DNA from: JAXDJH01 sp034663635 | GTDB lineage: Bacteria > Actinomycetota > CADDZG01 > WHSQ01 | Reading direction: 5' to 3' | Length of the DNA: 64,000 bases | NCBI GenBank assembly: GCA_034663635.1 | Contig: JAXDJH010000016.1 | Location: 1-64,000 of the forward strand | Part shown: one piece after another, positions 7,924 to 17,778 of the stretch | How the letters are laid out: the number at the start of each line of letters is the position of its first letter | Position numbering within the stretch: position 1 is the stretch's first letter | Notes under the pieces: generated by a model | What the model saw: the letters and a program-made list of their open reading frames with translations, nothing else | What the model was told of the DNA's origin: nothing | Database searches by the model: none | Program-made: the position numbers and the translations under genes

Positions 7924-10101
7924 TTGAGCGCATCGCATGCCGATCCACAGCGCCGCACTGCTAGGAGCTTGCTGGTCTCGCTCTTGGCGCTAGGCGTCAC
8001 ATTCCTACTCCTTCAAGGAGTGGCGATCTTCCAGGCCGGGGGCTGGGTAGCCCTTGCCCAGGCGCCGACGCCAAGTCCGGCGACCGCCAACATCGAGTTC
8101 GTCAACCCATCTCCCGGTCAGGCCGGAACTCTTTACGTCTCCGACAAGGCCGATCAGGACTCGAACTATCACCTGAACTCGTGGGTCCAGAACGTGCCCG
8201 CGAACCCGACGGTGATCTACAAGCTCATGAATGCAGCGGGCACGACCGAGGTCCAGAACATCGGCACCGCGACCCAGCTCGCGTCGGCGCCCGACACGTT
8301 CGAGAAGTTCTGGGACATCCCGGCGAATCCGCCTTCGCCTGCCCCCGCAGTTGTGGCGGACGGGACCTACACGTTGCTCGTTCAGTTGTTTAGCGGCGCT
8401 ACCGAGGTCGATCGCGACACCGTACCTGTGACCGTGAACAACGAGGGCGCCGACGACGACATACCTCCCCACGCGCCTCAGCAGAGCCAGGCGAACACCG
8501 TCGAGATCCTGTACCCGGTCAACGGTGGGCCTTTGGGCATCTACACCTCGCTTGCCGGGGCGAAGAACTTCGTGATGGACATCAAGACCAGCAACTCGAC
8601 AGACGGTGACAACTGGGTGAAGCCGCAATACACGACCTCGCCGGTTGGGACCGAGCCGGAGTGGAAGGATTGCAACGCCGACGGATTCGTTCCGGCCGAT
8701 GCCGACCAGACGACTTCCACGCGCTGCACGGTCGCCGCCACAGATGACGTGACGAAAGTCACCGGCGTGAGCGCCCTTGCTAACGACACTCCTTTCCCCC
8801 TCAGCGCGCCGAGCGGCCCGGTCACTCAATTCGACGAGTCGGCAGACGCTCATCGCGTGCTGTCTTATCCCGCCATCCCGAGCGATATCACTTTTGTCCT
8901 TGGTGCTACACAGTCGAGCCCCACCAGTAAGTGCTCCGCTTTCGACGCGAAAGTCGTTGACCAGCTCAACCACACGGTCGCAGACGTGAACGTCGACGTC
9001 CACGGGCGCGGCCCGAACGATCAGCTGAAGTTCGGCGTTGAAGGGGATTACCAGGACGCGAGCAAGGCTCCCGACAAAGGCCACAGCGGGATCGAAACCG
9101 GAGAGGACTGCAACGACGGAACGGCCGCTCCCGCCGCTTCTGCAAACACCCAGGGCGAGCACGATCAGATCGACACGGATATCAAGCACATCGAGTCGAC
9201 GGACGGCACGAAGGACAACGGGCTTTACCGCTTCTCGTTCTATTCCGAGGCGGCGGGCGTGACCAACTTCACGGCCTGGGTCGACAAGGACGATGATGAC
9301 CTCCGCTGCGGCGCCGAGGTGTTCGAGCACGGAAGCCTTGGTTGGAGTCCGACCGGTCCGACGAACCCACCGACGGGCGTGCCCGCGGATCTAGCGACAT
9401 GCCCGAGTCCTTCGCCGTCGGGGTCCGCCTCGCCGAGTGTGTCGCCGAAGCCGAGCCCGAGCGCGAGTTCTCCGCGGCCCAGCGCTAGCGCGTCGACGAC
9501 GCCCGCACAGCAAGGACGGACTGTCACGCTCGTAACAGACAAAGCGAAGGTCACCTCCGGCAAGACCGTTCGTCTTTCCGGCCAGGTGCTCTCGTCTGCT
9601 GCGTCATGCACAGACAGCGAGTTCATCCAACTGAAGCGCAGGATCCACGGAGAGACGACTTTCGTCGATCTCGCCAGCACGAACACCGACACGCAGGGCG
9701 CGTACCACTTCGATCTCATCGTTCAGAAGAACGCCGACTACACCGCGACTGCGCCGGCCCACGACAACTGTGCGACGTCCACGTCCGATCCAGTGACGGT
9801 GCTTGCGAAGGTGAAGGTGTTCGTCGCCGTCGAGAAGAAGAAGGTCGACAAGGGTGACACCGTCCGGATCAAGGCGGCTGTCAGGCCTCAGCACGATGGA
9901 AGCAAGGTCATCCTCGAGTACAAGAAGGGCCGCAAGTGGGTGAAGGTCAAGACGGCGAAGCTGAACAGCAAGTCGATAGGCAAGTTCAAATTCGCCGCGA
10001 ACTGGAAGGGCAAGAGGGTCTTCAGGGTCCGCTGGCCGGCCCAGGACGACGACCACGAGGCGGGCAAGAGCAAGACGGTGGCCGTCACAAGCAAGGCCTA
10101 A
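7924..10101 (+). CDS. Secreted modular surface protein, paralogue 1 of 3
   Basis: This is a 725-residue exported protein starting at TTG 7924, placed 8 bases after ggagg (7911-7915); the GTG at 7915 overlaps that site and is less likely. A signal peptide covers residues 1-46. Next come three modules shared with the two downstream genes: N (about 55-173, with YHLNSWV and PDTFEKFWDIP), M2 (190-315, ending ADAHRVLSY) and M3 (320-474). M3 holds the signature NVDVHGRGPNDQ, an APDKGHS loop, DTDIKHIES and a TAWVDKDDDD strand. A Pro/Ser linker (495-530) leads to two Ig-like domains at the C-terminus, both Lys-rich. No enzyme motif was found. The role is probably structural or ligand binding at the cell surface. 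Confidence 0.8.
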   Translation: MSASHADPQRRTARSLLVSLLALGVTFLLLQGVAIFQAGGWVALAQAPTPSPATANIEFVNPSPGQAGTLYVSDKADQDSNYHLNSWVQNVPANPTVIYKLMNAAGTTEVQNIGTATQLASAPDTFEKFWDIPANPPSPAPAVVADGTYTLLVQLFSGATEVDRDTVPVTVNNEGADDDIPPHAPQQSQANTVEILYPVNGGPLGIYTSLAGAKNFVMDIKTSNSTDGDNWVKPQYTTSPVGTEPEWKDCNADGFVPADADQTTSTRCTVAATDDVTKVTGVSALANDTPFPLSAPSGPVTQFDESADAHRVLSYPAIPSDITFVLGATQSSPTSKCSAFDAKVVDQLNHTVADVNVDVHGRGPNDQLKFGVEGDYQDASKAPDKGHSGIETGEDCNDGTAAPAASANTQGEHDQIDTDIKHIESTDGTKDNGLYRFSFYSEAAGVTNFTAWVDKDDDDLRCGAEVFEHGSLGWSPTGPTNPPTGVPADLATCPSPSPSGSASPSVSPKPSPSASSPRPSASASTTPAQQGRTVTLVTDKAKVTSGKTVRLSGQVLSSAASCTDSEFIQLKRRIHGETTFVDLASTNTDTQGAYHFDLIVQKNADYTATAPAHDNCATSTSDPVTVLAKVKVFVAVEKKKVDKGDTVRIKAAVRPQHDGSKVILEYKKGRKWVKVKTAKLNSKSIGKFKFAANWKGKRVFRVRWPAQDDDHEAGKSKTVAVTSKA

Positions 10102-10116
10102 TCCACCAGGAGCTGC

Positions 10117-10152
10117 AAAAAGGGCCCGACGCTAGGCGTCGGGCCCTTTTTC
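10117..10152 (+). terminator. Rho-independent terminator
   Basis: The stem aagggcccgacgc / gcgtcgggccctt has a tag loop and a T5 tail, 16 bases after the stop of paralogue 1. It separates that gene from paralogues 2 and 3, which should have their own promoter in 10153-10315. Confidence 0.92.
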
Positions 10153-10315
10153 TTATGGGAATCCATGGCAACTTTGGGGGGCCGGCCGTCGTTTTAGTAC
10201 TGATGAGGGGGTCTCTCCGAAGCCCGGTTCACAGGCCACATGTCGGCCATACTTACAAGGCTTCAGGGCCCCCTAAGGGCATCAAAGCGACCAATGTTCT
10301 GACGCGGAGGATCGA

Positions 10316-13300
10316 TTGAAACTCAACCAGCACATGAGACGTGAGCGGCGCACGGCTCGGATACTTCTATCCGTATTCGCGGCGATGGGGCTGCTGTTTG
10401 CCACCTCGGCCGTATCGACGAGCGCCATGGCGCAAACACCGACTCCGACGCCGACCGCAACCGGTCCGGCGGCGCCAAAGATCGCTTTCTTGAATCCGAC
10501 CAACTACCCGGGCATGGCGGAAGACGACCCCTTCGTGGACAGCCCGCCGGATGTGAGCGATGAGTCTGACGGCGTGGACGAGAAGTACCACATCGTCACC
10601 TGGGTTTCGAGCCCGCCGCCAAACGCGATCCTCGAGGCTTACCTCGTTCCCGAGGGACCGGCCGGAGTGCCGCTTCCCGAGATAACCATCGGGCTCCTCG
10701 ATCCCGTCGTGGGTTCGGCCGACACATACGAGCTCTACTGGGATATCCCCGATTCGGTCCCCGAGGGAAATGCCACCATGGTGGTTCGCATGTACGAGCA
10801 GACGGTGCTCGGCGCCGAAGAGGTCGCTAAGGACGAGATCGCAGTCCAGATGGAACACAAGGGTGGGGATGTCCCACATCCGGGTGGCTCGACCGTGGAA
10901 TTCACCTTCCCGACCCAGGCTGGCGAGATCGCTTACTTCAAGCCGAAGGGTGGGACCTGGAAGTCCGTCGTCGACATCAAGGCGAACAACGGCGAGAACG
11001 GCAGGGGCGATGCCGCTGTTGGATACATCTTCTACACCGTGTCGAAGCCGGGCGAGCCGCCGGCTTGGAAGCAGTGTGCCGCGTCATCGACCAGCTCAGA
11101 CTTGCCGGCGAGCGCGAGCTTCACGTGCACCCTGGCAGGTAAAGACACTCCGTCCCAGATGACGGCCCTTGGGGTCGGCACTCTCGCACCGCACGATCCT
11201 GCCTTTGGATTCTGGGGTGAGTCGGGTGGGGACGCGCACCGTATCTCTGCTCACCCCGTTCTCCCACCGGACATGAAGATCTCACTTCTGCCGCACGGGA
11301 TGATCGATGCTCCTTCGGCGACCGGTCGCGAGTTGGCCGACGTCAGATGTATCAGTTTGAAGGCAAAGGTTTTGGACGACCTCGGCCGGCCGGTGCAAGG
11401 GGCCAACCTCGACGCTCACTTGACAGGGCCTTCTGATCAGACGCAGTTCGGCTTCGAGGACCAGATTGTCCAGGGCATCCTGATCACCGAGAACAGCGTT
11501 AGCAGTAACCATCAGAAACCCGATAAAGGACACACCTCATCTGAGCCGGGGCATAACTGCGATCGGAACCCCCCAGCGGGGACGGCCTCCACCAACCCAC
11601 GAGAGAACCAGGGCGAGAACTATCCCGACGAGAAGGTCAACGAGGACGAGCAGGGCGACCACAACATCCCGGGGGCGCCGGACACAAAGCACCTTGAGTC
11701 GACCTTGGGATCGGGCCTATCCGGAGGCACGGGTGCCGGCGCGGGTGAATGGCAGTTCGAGTTCTTCTCGCCCACTGCGGGGTTCACCGACGCAACCGTG
11801 TGGATCGATGATGAAGATCTCGCCATCGAGGCCGACCAGCGGCCACTAGACAACGACACGATGGACGAGGGAGAGCCGAGCGCGTCGTTCCGCGCTCAGT
11901 GGCTCTCATCGGCTATGACGATCTCGTTCGATCCTCCAAGCGACACGGCCCCCATAGGCACGTGTAATCCCTACACGGTCAAACTGCGGGCCGGGTCGGC
12001 TCCAGTTCCGGACACGAACGTCGACGTGCATGCGACTGGGCCAAACAACGACTTGGATTTCTGCGATCCCGGAGACGGCACTCCGCGGCGAGCTCCAGAC
12101 GCAGCCACGGGTACCGATCACAAGAGCGAAGACGAGGGGGAGTCATCACACCCCGGTGACGCTCAAGCCCAACACACCGAGGGCGAGACCGACGACAACG
12201 GCAACTTCGTTGTGGGCATCATCTCGAACTCTGCTGGAGACACCACCTTGCAGGCGTGGGCCGATGGAGCTCCCGGCAAAGACGACGATGTACTCGGAAC
12301 CGGCGAACCAAACGCGACCGCGTCCAACAGCTGGTCGGCAACTGTCGGTGACGCCGAGCTCGGTTTCGTCAGTCCGTCCGGTTACGGCGCATCGACCACC
12401 GCCAGAACGGGTGGGGATCAGATCGGCAACACGTTGGACGCCGACCAGAAATTCCACGTCGTCGTGCGTACCGATCAACCGGACAACACACCAGGCGTCG
12501 AGCTTGGACTCTCGACCGACGGCACGATCTTCAACAAGATCGGTGAGATGACCCGCGTTCCAGGCTCCGATACCTGGGAGTTCTTCTGGCCCGTCGAAGT
12601 GGACGACGGCGATTACACATTGAGGGCGAGCATTCCCGGGACCGAGGTTCACGAAGATCGACAGATCACGGTGAACAAGGACGAGGACATGGACCCCAGT
12701 GCGGAAACCCCATTGGAGACGCTCGAGCTCACCCGACCGATCGACAGTTCCATCGCTGCCTTCGTGAAGCGGGTAACTCCGGTCGAAGGTAAGGCGAGCG
12801 CCGGGGCCGAAGGCGTCGACATCTTCTACACGAAGGTCGGAGCCAAGGACACGCCGGGCTCTGCCGGTTGGATCTCTTGTGGATACGTCGGGCTTGCTGG
12901 TTCATCGGACCCCCAGAACTTCAAGGGCGAATGCAAGCTGAAGCCCGAGGATCAGGCTTCGCAGGTGACTGGGATCGCGGCGATCACTTATGACTGTGAA
13001 GCTCCGCCAGACATCGGTTGCGATGCGGACCCGGCCGGGACGCCGACCCGCGAGCCGGGAAAGCGTGACTCGGGCGATGCGCACCGCGTTTTCGGTCTCG
13101 AGGCCCAGCCGCTGATCACTATCGAACCTGCTGAGTCCTCTGGGATAGCGGGTACCTGTCAGAAGTTCACCGTCGATGTCGATGATTCTTCGGGCCAGGC
13201 GCTCGGTAATCAGAACGTCGACATCCATTTGACCGGGCCCGATGCGAACGCACACTTCTGCGATCCGGAAGGTGGGTCGACTCGCCGGGCGCCCGATCAA

Positions 13301-13813
13301 AACCACACGACAGGGTCCAACCAGAACGAAGGGGAAGATCCCGACACGGGCACCAGACACATCGAGGGCGAGACCGGTGGAGCAGGACACTTCGTTTTCG
13401 GCGTCACCTCGACTGCCACCGGCGACTCGCAGATCCTTGCTTGGGTGGACCAGTCCGACAACGACACGAGGGAAGACAGCGAACCCTCTGACACGTCGTT
13501 GCAGCACTGGATCGCCGAAGCGGGCGCGAACTGCACGATGAATGGAACCGAAGCAGCCGACGAACTGGTTGGTACGTCGGGTCCCGACCGCATCTGCGGC
13601 GGCGACGGGGACGACGTCATCAAGGGTCTTGGCGGCAATGACATCCTCATCGGTGGCTCCGGCGAGGACACCCTCAGAGGCGGCAGGGGTAAGGACACGC
13701 TGAAGGGCCGCAAAGGCAACGACAAGCTCTTCGGCGGCAGAGGCAAGAAGGACCGTTGCTTCGGAGGTCGAGGTAGGGACAGCGTTACCCAATGTGAGCA
13801 CGGCCGTACCTAA
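10316..13813 (+). CDS. Secreted modular surface protein with RTX repeats, paralogue 2 of 3
   Basis: This is a 1165-residue exported protein. The TTG start follows ggagg (10306-10310), and the signal peptide ends near AMAQT (about residue 40). It repeats the cluster's modules in the order N-M2-M3-M3, then N-M2-M3. The M3 signatures are NLDAHLTGPSDQ, NVDVHATGPNND and NVDIHLTGPDAN, each followed by an APD or PDK loop, a KH(L/I)E or HTEGET element and an Asp-rich strand. The last 95 residues are hemolysin-type RTX nonapeptides (GGDGDDVIKGLGGND and related copies), which bind calcium after export. The 24-base spacing to the next gene suggests co-transcription. RTX tails are usual for type I export in Gram-negatives; here a Sec signal is present instead. 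Confidence 0.82.
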   Translation: MKLNQHMRRERRTARILLSVFAAMGLLFATSAVSTSAMAQTPTPTPTATGPAAPKIAFLNPTNYPGMAEDDPFVDSPPDVSDESDGVDEKYHIVTWVSSPPPNAILEAYLVPEGPAGVPLPEITIGLLDPVVGSADTYELYWDIPDSVPEGNATMVVRMYEQTVLGAEEVAKDEIAVQMEHKGGDVPHPGGSTVEFTFPTQAGEIAYFKPKGGTWKSVVDIKANNGENGRGDAAVGYIFYTVSKPGEPPAWKQCAASSTSSDLPASASFTCTLAGKDTPSQMTALGVGTLAPHDPAFGFWGESGGDAHRISAHPVLPPDMKISLLPHGMIDAPSATGRELADVRCISLKAKVLDDLGRPVQGANLDAHLTGPSDQTQFGFEDQIVQGILITENSVSSNHQKPDKGHTSSEPGHNCDRNPPAGTASTNPRENQGENYPDEKVNEDEQGDHNIPGAPDTKHLESTLGSGLSGGTGAGAGEWQFEFFSPTAGFTDATVWIDDEDLAIEADQRPLDNDTMDEGEPSASFRAQWLSSAMTISFDPPSDTAPIGTCNPYTVKLRAGSAPVPDTNVDVHATGPNNDLDFCDPGDGTPRRAPDAATGTDHKSEDEGESSHPGDAQAQHTEGETDDNGNFVVGIISNSAGDTTLQAWADGAPGKDDDVLGTGEPNATASNSWSATVGDAELGFVSPSGYGASTTARTGGDQIGNTLDADQKFHVVVRTDQPDNTPGVELGLSTDGTIFNKIGEMTRVPGSDTWEFFWPVEVDDGDYTLRASIPGTEVHEDRQITVNKDEDMDPSAETPLETLELTRPIDSSIAAFVKRVTPVEGKASAGAEGVDIFYTKVGAKDTPGSAGWISCGYVGLAGSSDPQNFKGECKLKPEDQASQVTGIAAITYDCEAPPDIGCDADPAGTPTREPGKRDSGDAHRVFGLEAQPLITIEPAESSGIAGTCQKFTVDVDDSSGQALGNQNVDIHLTGPDANAHFCDPEGGSTRRAPDQNHTTGSNQNEGEDPDTGTRHIEGETGGAGHFVFGVTSTATGDSQILAWVDQSDNDTREDSEPSDTSLQHWIAEAGANCTMNGTEAADELVGTSGPDRICGGDGDDVIKGLGGNDILIGGSGEDTLRGGRGKDTLKGRKGNDKLFGGRGKKDRCFGGRGRDSVTQCEHGRT

Positions 13814-13837
13814 GAGAACACAGGAAAGAGGAACTGG

Positions 13838-15805
13838 ATGAAGGCAAAGCGATCTGCGTCCTTAATCGCGCTGCTGATGATCGCGCAGGCGCTGTTCAGC
13901 GCGGCCCCCGCAACGGCCGCGCCCGAGATCAAGCTCCTCTATCCCACCTCGCTGTACACGGGCCATGTGCCTGAGCTAACCGACGTTCAGCCCAACCACT
14001 TCGCGGCTTGGGTGAAGGAACTCCCCCCGAACCCCCTTGTGGAATTCGAGGTGGGACCGATAGGTGGGGGACCTCTGCCGGGAGGCGGGTTGGCTCAGAC
14101 GATCGATGCCACCCGCGTAGGCAACTCCAACACCTGGCAGGCTTTCTTCACGATCCCAGGTTCGTTCCCTGAAGGAAGTCAGTACGAGGTTCGAGCGCGT
14201 CTCTACAGCGGCCAAGAAGCTGTTGCGAGCGCCGTTCAAACGGTGAGCATCAATAAGAGCGACGTTCCTCCTGCCGCGCAGGTCGTTGAGCTGACGTCTC
14301 CTGCGATGGGCGACACGATGGGTTTTTACACGCAGGGCAACCAGGCGTTCGGGATACTGACCGGCAACGCGTCAACCGACACTGATCAGGTCCGAGTCTT
14401 CTACACGCTGAGTGGCGAAGGTGCCGCCCCGGCATGGAAGTCATGCGGAAGTGGTCGGGTGGAGACGAACAAGACGTTCAGGGCCCGTTGCACCCTCGCG
14501 GCTGGGGATGCAGCATCTGGCGTTACGGCGGTTGCCGCCGTTGCGAACAACACGCCCCCACCGAGTCCGCCCAACCAAACCGCCGACGATGCGGCAGACG
14601 CACATCGGGTCTTTCCTTACGCTCAGGTGCCGAGCTCGGTCTTCGTCAATCCTGTGGCGATCAAGACGGATCCCAACACTTGTCTGAAGGTCTCCGCGCT
14701 GGCTCGAGATCAATTCTCTCGCCCGATCCCGGGGGCCAACATCGACGTGCACGCCGAAGGGCCTAACGATCAGCTGCGTTTCGCACGGGATGACGACACT
14801 CCGGTGACCAACACGACCGACGACTTCCAGGCTCCCGATAAGAGCCATTCCGAAAAGGAACCGGCCGTTAAGTGCTCCAACTTCATGGCGGATGGGGAGC
14901 AGGGAGACCACAACGTGGTCGGACCGCCGGACCGCAAGCACATCGAATCCGTGGACGGAACCAGTGACGACGGTCTGTTCCAATTCGCCCTCTACTCGGG
15001 GGCCGTCGGCACAACGAGCATCACAGCTTGGGTCGATTCCAACAACGACGATCTAATGGGTAACTCGGAGGCATCAGGAGGCGTTCAGGTTGGTTGGGGC
15101 GAGAATCCACAGCCGCCTCAACTCGCAATCACATTGCAGCCGACGAACCCGTCGGCGGCCCGGGGCTCGTGTCAGCGCATGGAGGCCCTCGCCCGCCAGG
15201 GCGGGAACCCCGTTCCAAACGCCAACATCGACGTTCATGCCGCGGGGCCGGATCCGTCCGTCACTTTCTGTCCGGTTTCGGATGGAAGCGCGAATCGGGC
15301 GCCCGATCAGGGTGAACACACCTCCGGCGCACACGCTGATGGAACGAAGCACATCGAAGGCGAGACCGACTCGTTCGGGCGGTTCACCTTCGGCGTCTTG
15401 TCGTCGAACGAGGGATCGACGGCGGTCACGGCCTGGATAGACACGACCGACGACGACATCCAGGCCAGCGAGCCTTCTCAATCTGCAACGATCACCTGGA
15501 CCCCACCCGGGGAACGTTCAATCACGCTGGACGTGAATAAGTCGAGTGTCCGCTCGGGCGGAACCGTGAAGCTCTTCGGTTCGATCGACGGCGACGCAGC
15601 TTGTGAGTCGGCCCAAACCGTCAAGATCAAGTCGCGGCGTCCCGGTCGAAAGTTCAGAAACGTGAGTTCGGCGGTCAGCGACGATTCCGGAAGCTACGAA
15701 GCCAAAGTCAGAGTTCGTCGGACGCTCGAATTCAGAACCGTCGTCATCGCCGGCGGTGCGTGTTCGGCCGCGAAGTCGAACATCGTGAAGGTGAAGGCTA
15801 CCTAG
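13838..15805 (+). CDS. Secreted modular surface protein, paralogue 3 of 3
   Basis: This is a 655-residue exported protein with an ATG start after aggaaagagg and a signal peptide ending at ATAAP (about 28). The modules are N (30-140, FAAWVKELPPNP), M2 (150-265, ending ADAHRVFPY) and two M3 copies (NIDVHAEGPNDQ and NIDVHAAGPDPS), each with APD loops and a KHIE element. An Ig-like C-terminal domain (about 560-655) matches the tail of paralogue 1. It follows paralogue 2 by 24 bases. Its last 8 bases overlap the convergent MetF-like gene. The function is unknown; conserved Asp, His and Cys in M3 suggest metal or disulphide stabilisation. Confidence 0.8.
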   Translation: MKAKRSASLIALLMIAQALFSAAPATAAPEIKLLYPTSLYTGHVPELTDVQPNHFAAWVKELPPNPLVEFEVGPIGGGPLPGGGLAQTIDATRVGNSNTWQAFFTIPGSFPEGSQYEVRARLYSGQEAVASAVQTVSINKSDVPPAAQVVELTSPAMGDTMGFYTQGNQAFGILTGNASTDTDQVRVFYTLSGEGAAPAWKSCGSGRVETNKTFRARCTLAAGDAASGVTAVAAVANNTPPPSPPNQTADDAADAHRVFPYAQVPSSVFVNPVAIKTDPNTCLKVSALARDQFSRPIPGANIDVHAEGPNDQLRFARDDDTPVTNTTDDFQAPDKSHSEKEPAVKCSNFMADGEQGDHNVVGPPDRKHIESVDGTSDDGLFQFALYSGAVGTTSITAWVDSNNDDLMGNSEASGGVQVGWGENPQPPQLAITLQPTNPSAARGSCQRMEALARQGGNPVPNANIDVHAAGPDPSVTFCPVSDGSANRAPDQGEHTSGAHADGTKHIEGETDSFGRFTFGVLSSNEGSTAVTAWIDTTDDDIQASEPSQSATITWTPPGERSITLDVNKSSVRSGGTVKLFGSIDGDAACESAQTVKIKSRRPGRKFRNVSSAVSDDSGSYEAKVRVRRTLEFRTVVIAGGACSAAKSNIVKVKAT

Positions 15806-16640
15806 GACCGAGTAGAGCGGGAAGTCTCTCGGCCACCTGGCGGAACCTCCCCACCGGCACGAGATGCACGCCGTCGAAGGCCCCGGACTCCTTCAGCGCC
15901 GCGATCTGGTCGCACGCGATATCGACTCCGACTTCCGGGCTGTCATCGAGCTTGTCGATGATCGCTTGAGGGATCCTGATCTCGGGGATGGCGGCATTGA
16001 TCCGTTGAGCCATCCTGCTGCTCGCGAGAACCAGGACGCCCGCGTACATCTTTCCGTCGAAGTCGATCGACTCTCGCCAGCGCATGAGCCGCTCGAGCGA
16101 GTAGTTGATCTGCACGAAGATGAAATCCGCACGGGTGCGCCAGGCGAGGGGCCTCGTCACCTTTGCCACCGTTCCGATCTTGAAGTCGGGATAACCCTGG
16201 AATAGCGGCCCACTTCCGTAAGAGCGAACCTCGTCGATCATTCCGCGAACTGTCAGATCTTCGGTGCGCCGGCCCTCTTTCGGCGGGTCGCCGTAGACGA
16301 ACAGGAAGTGGTCGACCCCGTAGGAGGCAGCAGTAAGGAGGTCCCGCCTGAAGCCCAACAGGTTGCGATCCCGAGCGTTCATGCATGCGATGGAACGAGC
16401 TCCCATGTAGGCGACCTCGTGCGCAACGGACACGCTCGACACGGTGGCCCTGCCCAAGTGGTTGTCAGGGATGAGGAACGCGTCGACTGATGACTTCAGC
16501 GCGTCGATCTGCTCGTGGACGCGGGCCATATCCGGCTGGCGCGGTGGCTCGATCTCGGCGAGGACCCGGAAATCGGGGCCTTCAAGGAAGGACCGGGGGG
16601 GCTCCGGCGGGCGAGGCACCCCGTAACTGTCGTCTTTCAT
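15798..16640 (-). CDS. Methylenetetrahydrofolate reductase-like protein (MetF family)
   Basis: This 280-residue protein matches the MetF TIM-barrel fold. It has AEIEPPRQPD near the N-terminus, IPDNHLGRATVSSVSVA, a central RDRNLLGFRRDLLTAASYGVDHFLFVYGDPP segment and the late FVQINYSLERL strand. In the family this fold uses FAD to reduce 5,10-methylene-THF to 5-methyl-THF for methionine synthesis. The sequence is divergent from classical MetF, and related proteins in actinobacteria and C1-metabolising microbes lack the NADH-reacting details, so the electron donor is uncertain. It is convergent with the surface-protein cluster and 33 bases downstream of the ECF sigma gene on the same strand. Confidence 0.78.
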   Translation of the reverse strand: MKDDSYGVPRPPEPPRSFLEGPDFRVLAEIEPPRQPDMARVHEQIDALKSSVDAFLIPDNHLGRATVSSVSVAHEVAYMGARSIACMNARDRNLLGFRRDLLTAASYGVDHFLFVYGDPPKEGRRTEDLTVRGMIDEVRSYGSGPLFQGYPDFKIGTVAKVTRPLAWRTRADFIFVQINYSLERLMRWRESIDFDGKMYAGVLVLASSRMAQRINAAIPEIRIPQAIIDKLDDSPEVGVDIACDQIAALKESGAFDGVHLVPVGRFRQVAERLPALLGPR

Positions 16641-16673
16641 CCCCTGGATATACCAGGCGGATCGTGCAGGGAC

Positions 16674-17732
16674 TTAGATCTTGTCGATGAGTTCAGCAGC
16701 TTTCTTCGCCGCATCGCGCGCTTTTCGGAGAGCTTCTCGAGATTCCGCGCCACCCGGATTTGGGGTGGAATCGCCATCCGATGGTCCGTCTGCGGAGTCA
16801 TCTCGTTCCTCTGATCTGCGGACGTCGGCGAGAGGGCCGAGCGGCGGGAGGGCCAAGAGCTCGGAAGACGGTTCCTCCGTCGCGTCGGTTTCGGTCGCTG
16901 CCTTGTGGCCGGTCGTTCCGACTTTCGCCGTCTCCTCGGCGGGACGCGGGTCGAGCGATTCGCCCGCCTGCACGCTTCCGAACTGCGCGGGGGCCGCAGC
17001 GATGGAGCTCGAAGCCGGCACCGCGGTCAGAGCAGTGGCCACGATCAGAACCGAAGTCGCAACGCGCTCGACGGTCATAGCTGTGACGAACGGTGAGGCG
17101 CCGGCCACGCTGGAGCCGGTACTGCTCGAACGCTCGTCCATCAGATTGCGAACGGCGAATAGCGGCGCCATCGCCCATCCTTCAGCGCGGTCCCAAGCCT
17201 TCTTGAACGACGAGCGCGCTCTATGCAGAAGCGCCTTGACTTGTTGTGGAGACATCGCGAGCCGGTTGGCCATCTCGGTGTGGGACATGCCCGCGAGTGC
17301 GCGCAGGGCGAGAGCGTGCGCGTAACTCGGCTGCACTTCCTTCATCGTGCGTTCGAGACGCGGGCTCGTGATCCCGATGATCTCTTCGGGGCCGTCCTGG
17401 GCCGAGGTCTCGGGAACGTCGGGAAGGATGATCAGGTTGGTCCGCGAACGGGATCGCAGGTAGTCGACGCAGACGTTGGTTGCGATCCGGGTGAGCCAGG
17501 CGCTCAGGTAAAACTGACCGTTGAAACGGGGGAGCGCCTGGAACGCGCGAAGGAAGGTTTCTTGGGTGGCCTCCTCCGCGTCCTGCCGACCGAGCAGACG
17601 CGTGCATGTGACCTCCACCCTTGCGTGGTGGCGACGGAAGATCTCGTCGTAAGCCGAGCCATCGCCTCGTTTGAACGCGAGCACGAGCTCACGGTCACCG
17701 AGACTCTGGTACTCCGCCTTGGTCTGGGCCAT
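16674..17732 (-). CDS. ECF sigma factor with C-terminal membrane-spanning extension
   Basis: From ATG 17732 the protein has 352 residues. Region 2 is at about 10-85 (DGSAYDEIFRRHH, TQETFLRAFQALPRF, LSAWLTRIATNVCVDYLR) and region 4 at about 115-175 (ALRALAGMSHTEMANRLAMSPQQVKALLHRARSSFKKA). After this come about 160 extra residues with one hydrophobic segment (VATSVLIVATALTAVPASSSIA, about 215-240) and a Pro/Glu/Asp-rich tail ending in a charged helix. The tail would lie outside the membrane and could tether or control the sigma. A GTG at 17804 is an alternative start but overlaps the upstream gene. No separate anti-sigma gene is recognisable next to it. Confidence 0.85.
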   Translation of the reverse strand: MAQTKAEYQSLGDRELVLAFKRGDGSAYDEIFRRHHARVEVTCTRLLGRQDAEEATQETFLRAFQALPRFNGQFYLSAWLTRIATNVCVDYLRSRSRTNLIILPDVPETSAQDGPEEIIGITSPRLERTMKEVQPSYAHALALRALAGMSHTEMANRLAMSPQQVKALLHRARSSFKKAWDRAEGWAMAPLFAVRNLMDERSSSTGSSVAGASPFVTAMTVERVATSVLIVATALTAVPASSSIAAAPAQFGSVQAGESLDPRPAEETAKVGTTGHKAATETDATEEPSSELLALPPLGPLADVRRSEERDDSADGPSDGDSTPNPGGAESREALRKARDAAKKAAELIDKI

Positions 17733-17778
17733 GGAGGGATGATTCGCCCTTTTTGAGCGGGTTCCTATGTTTTGCCCC

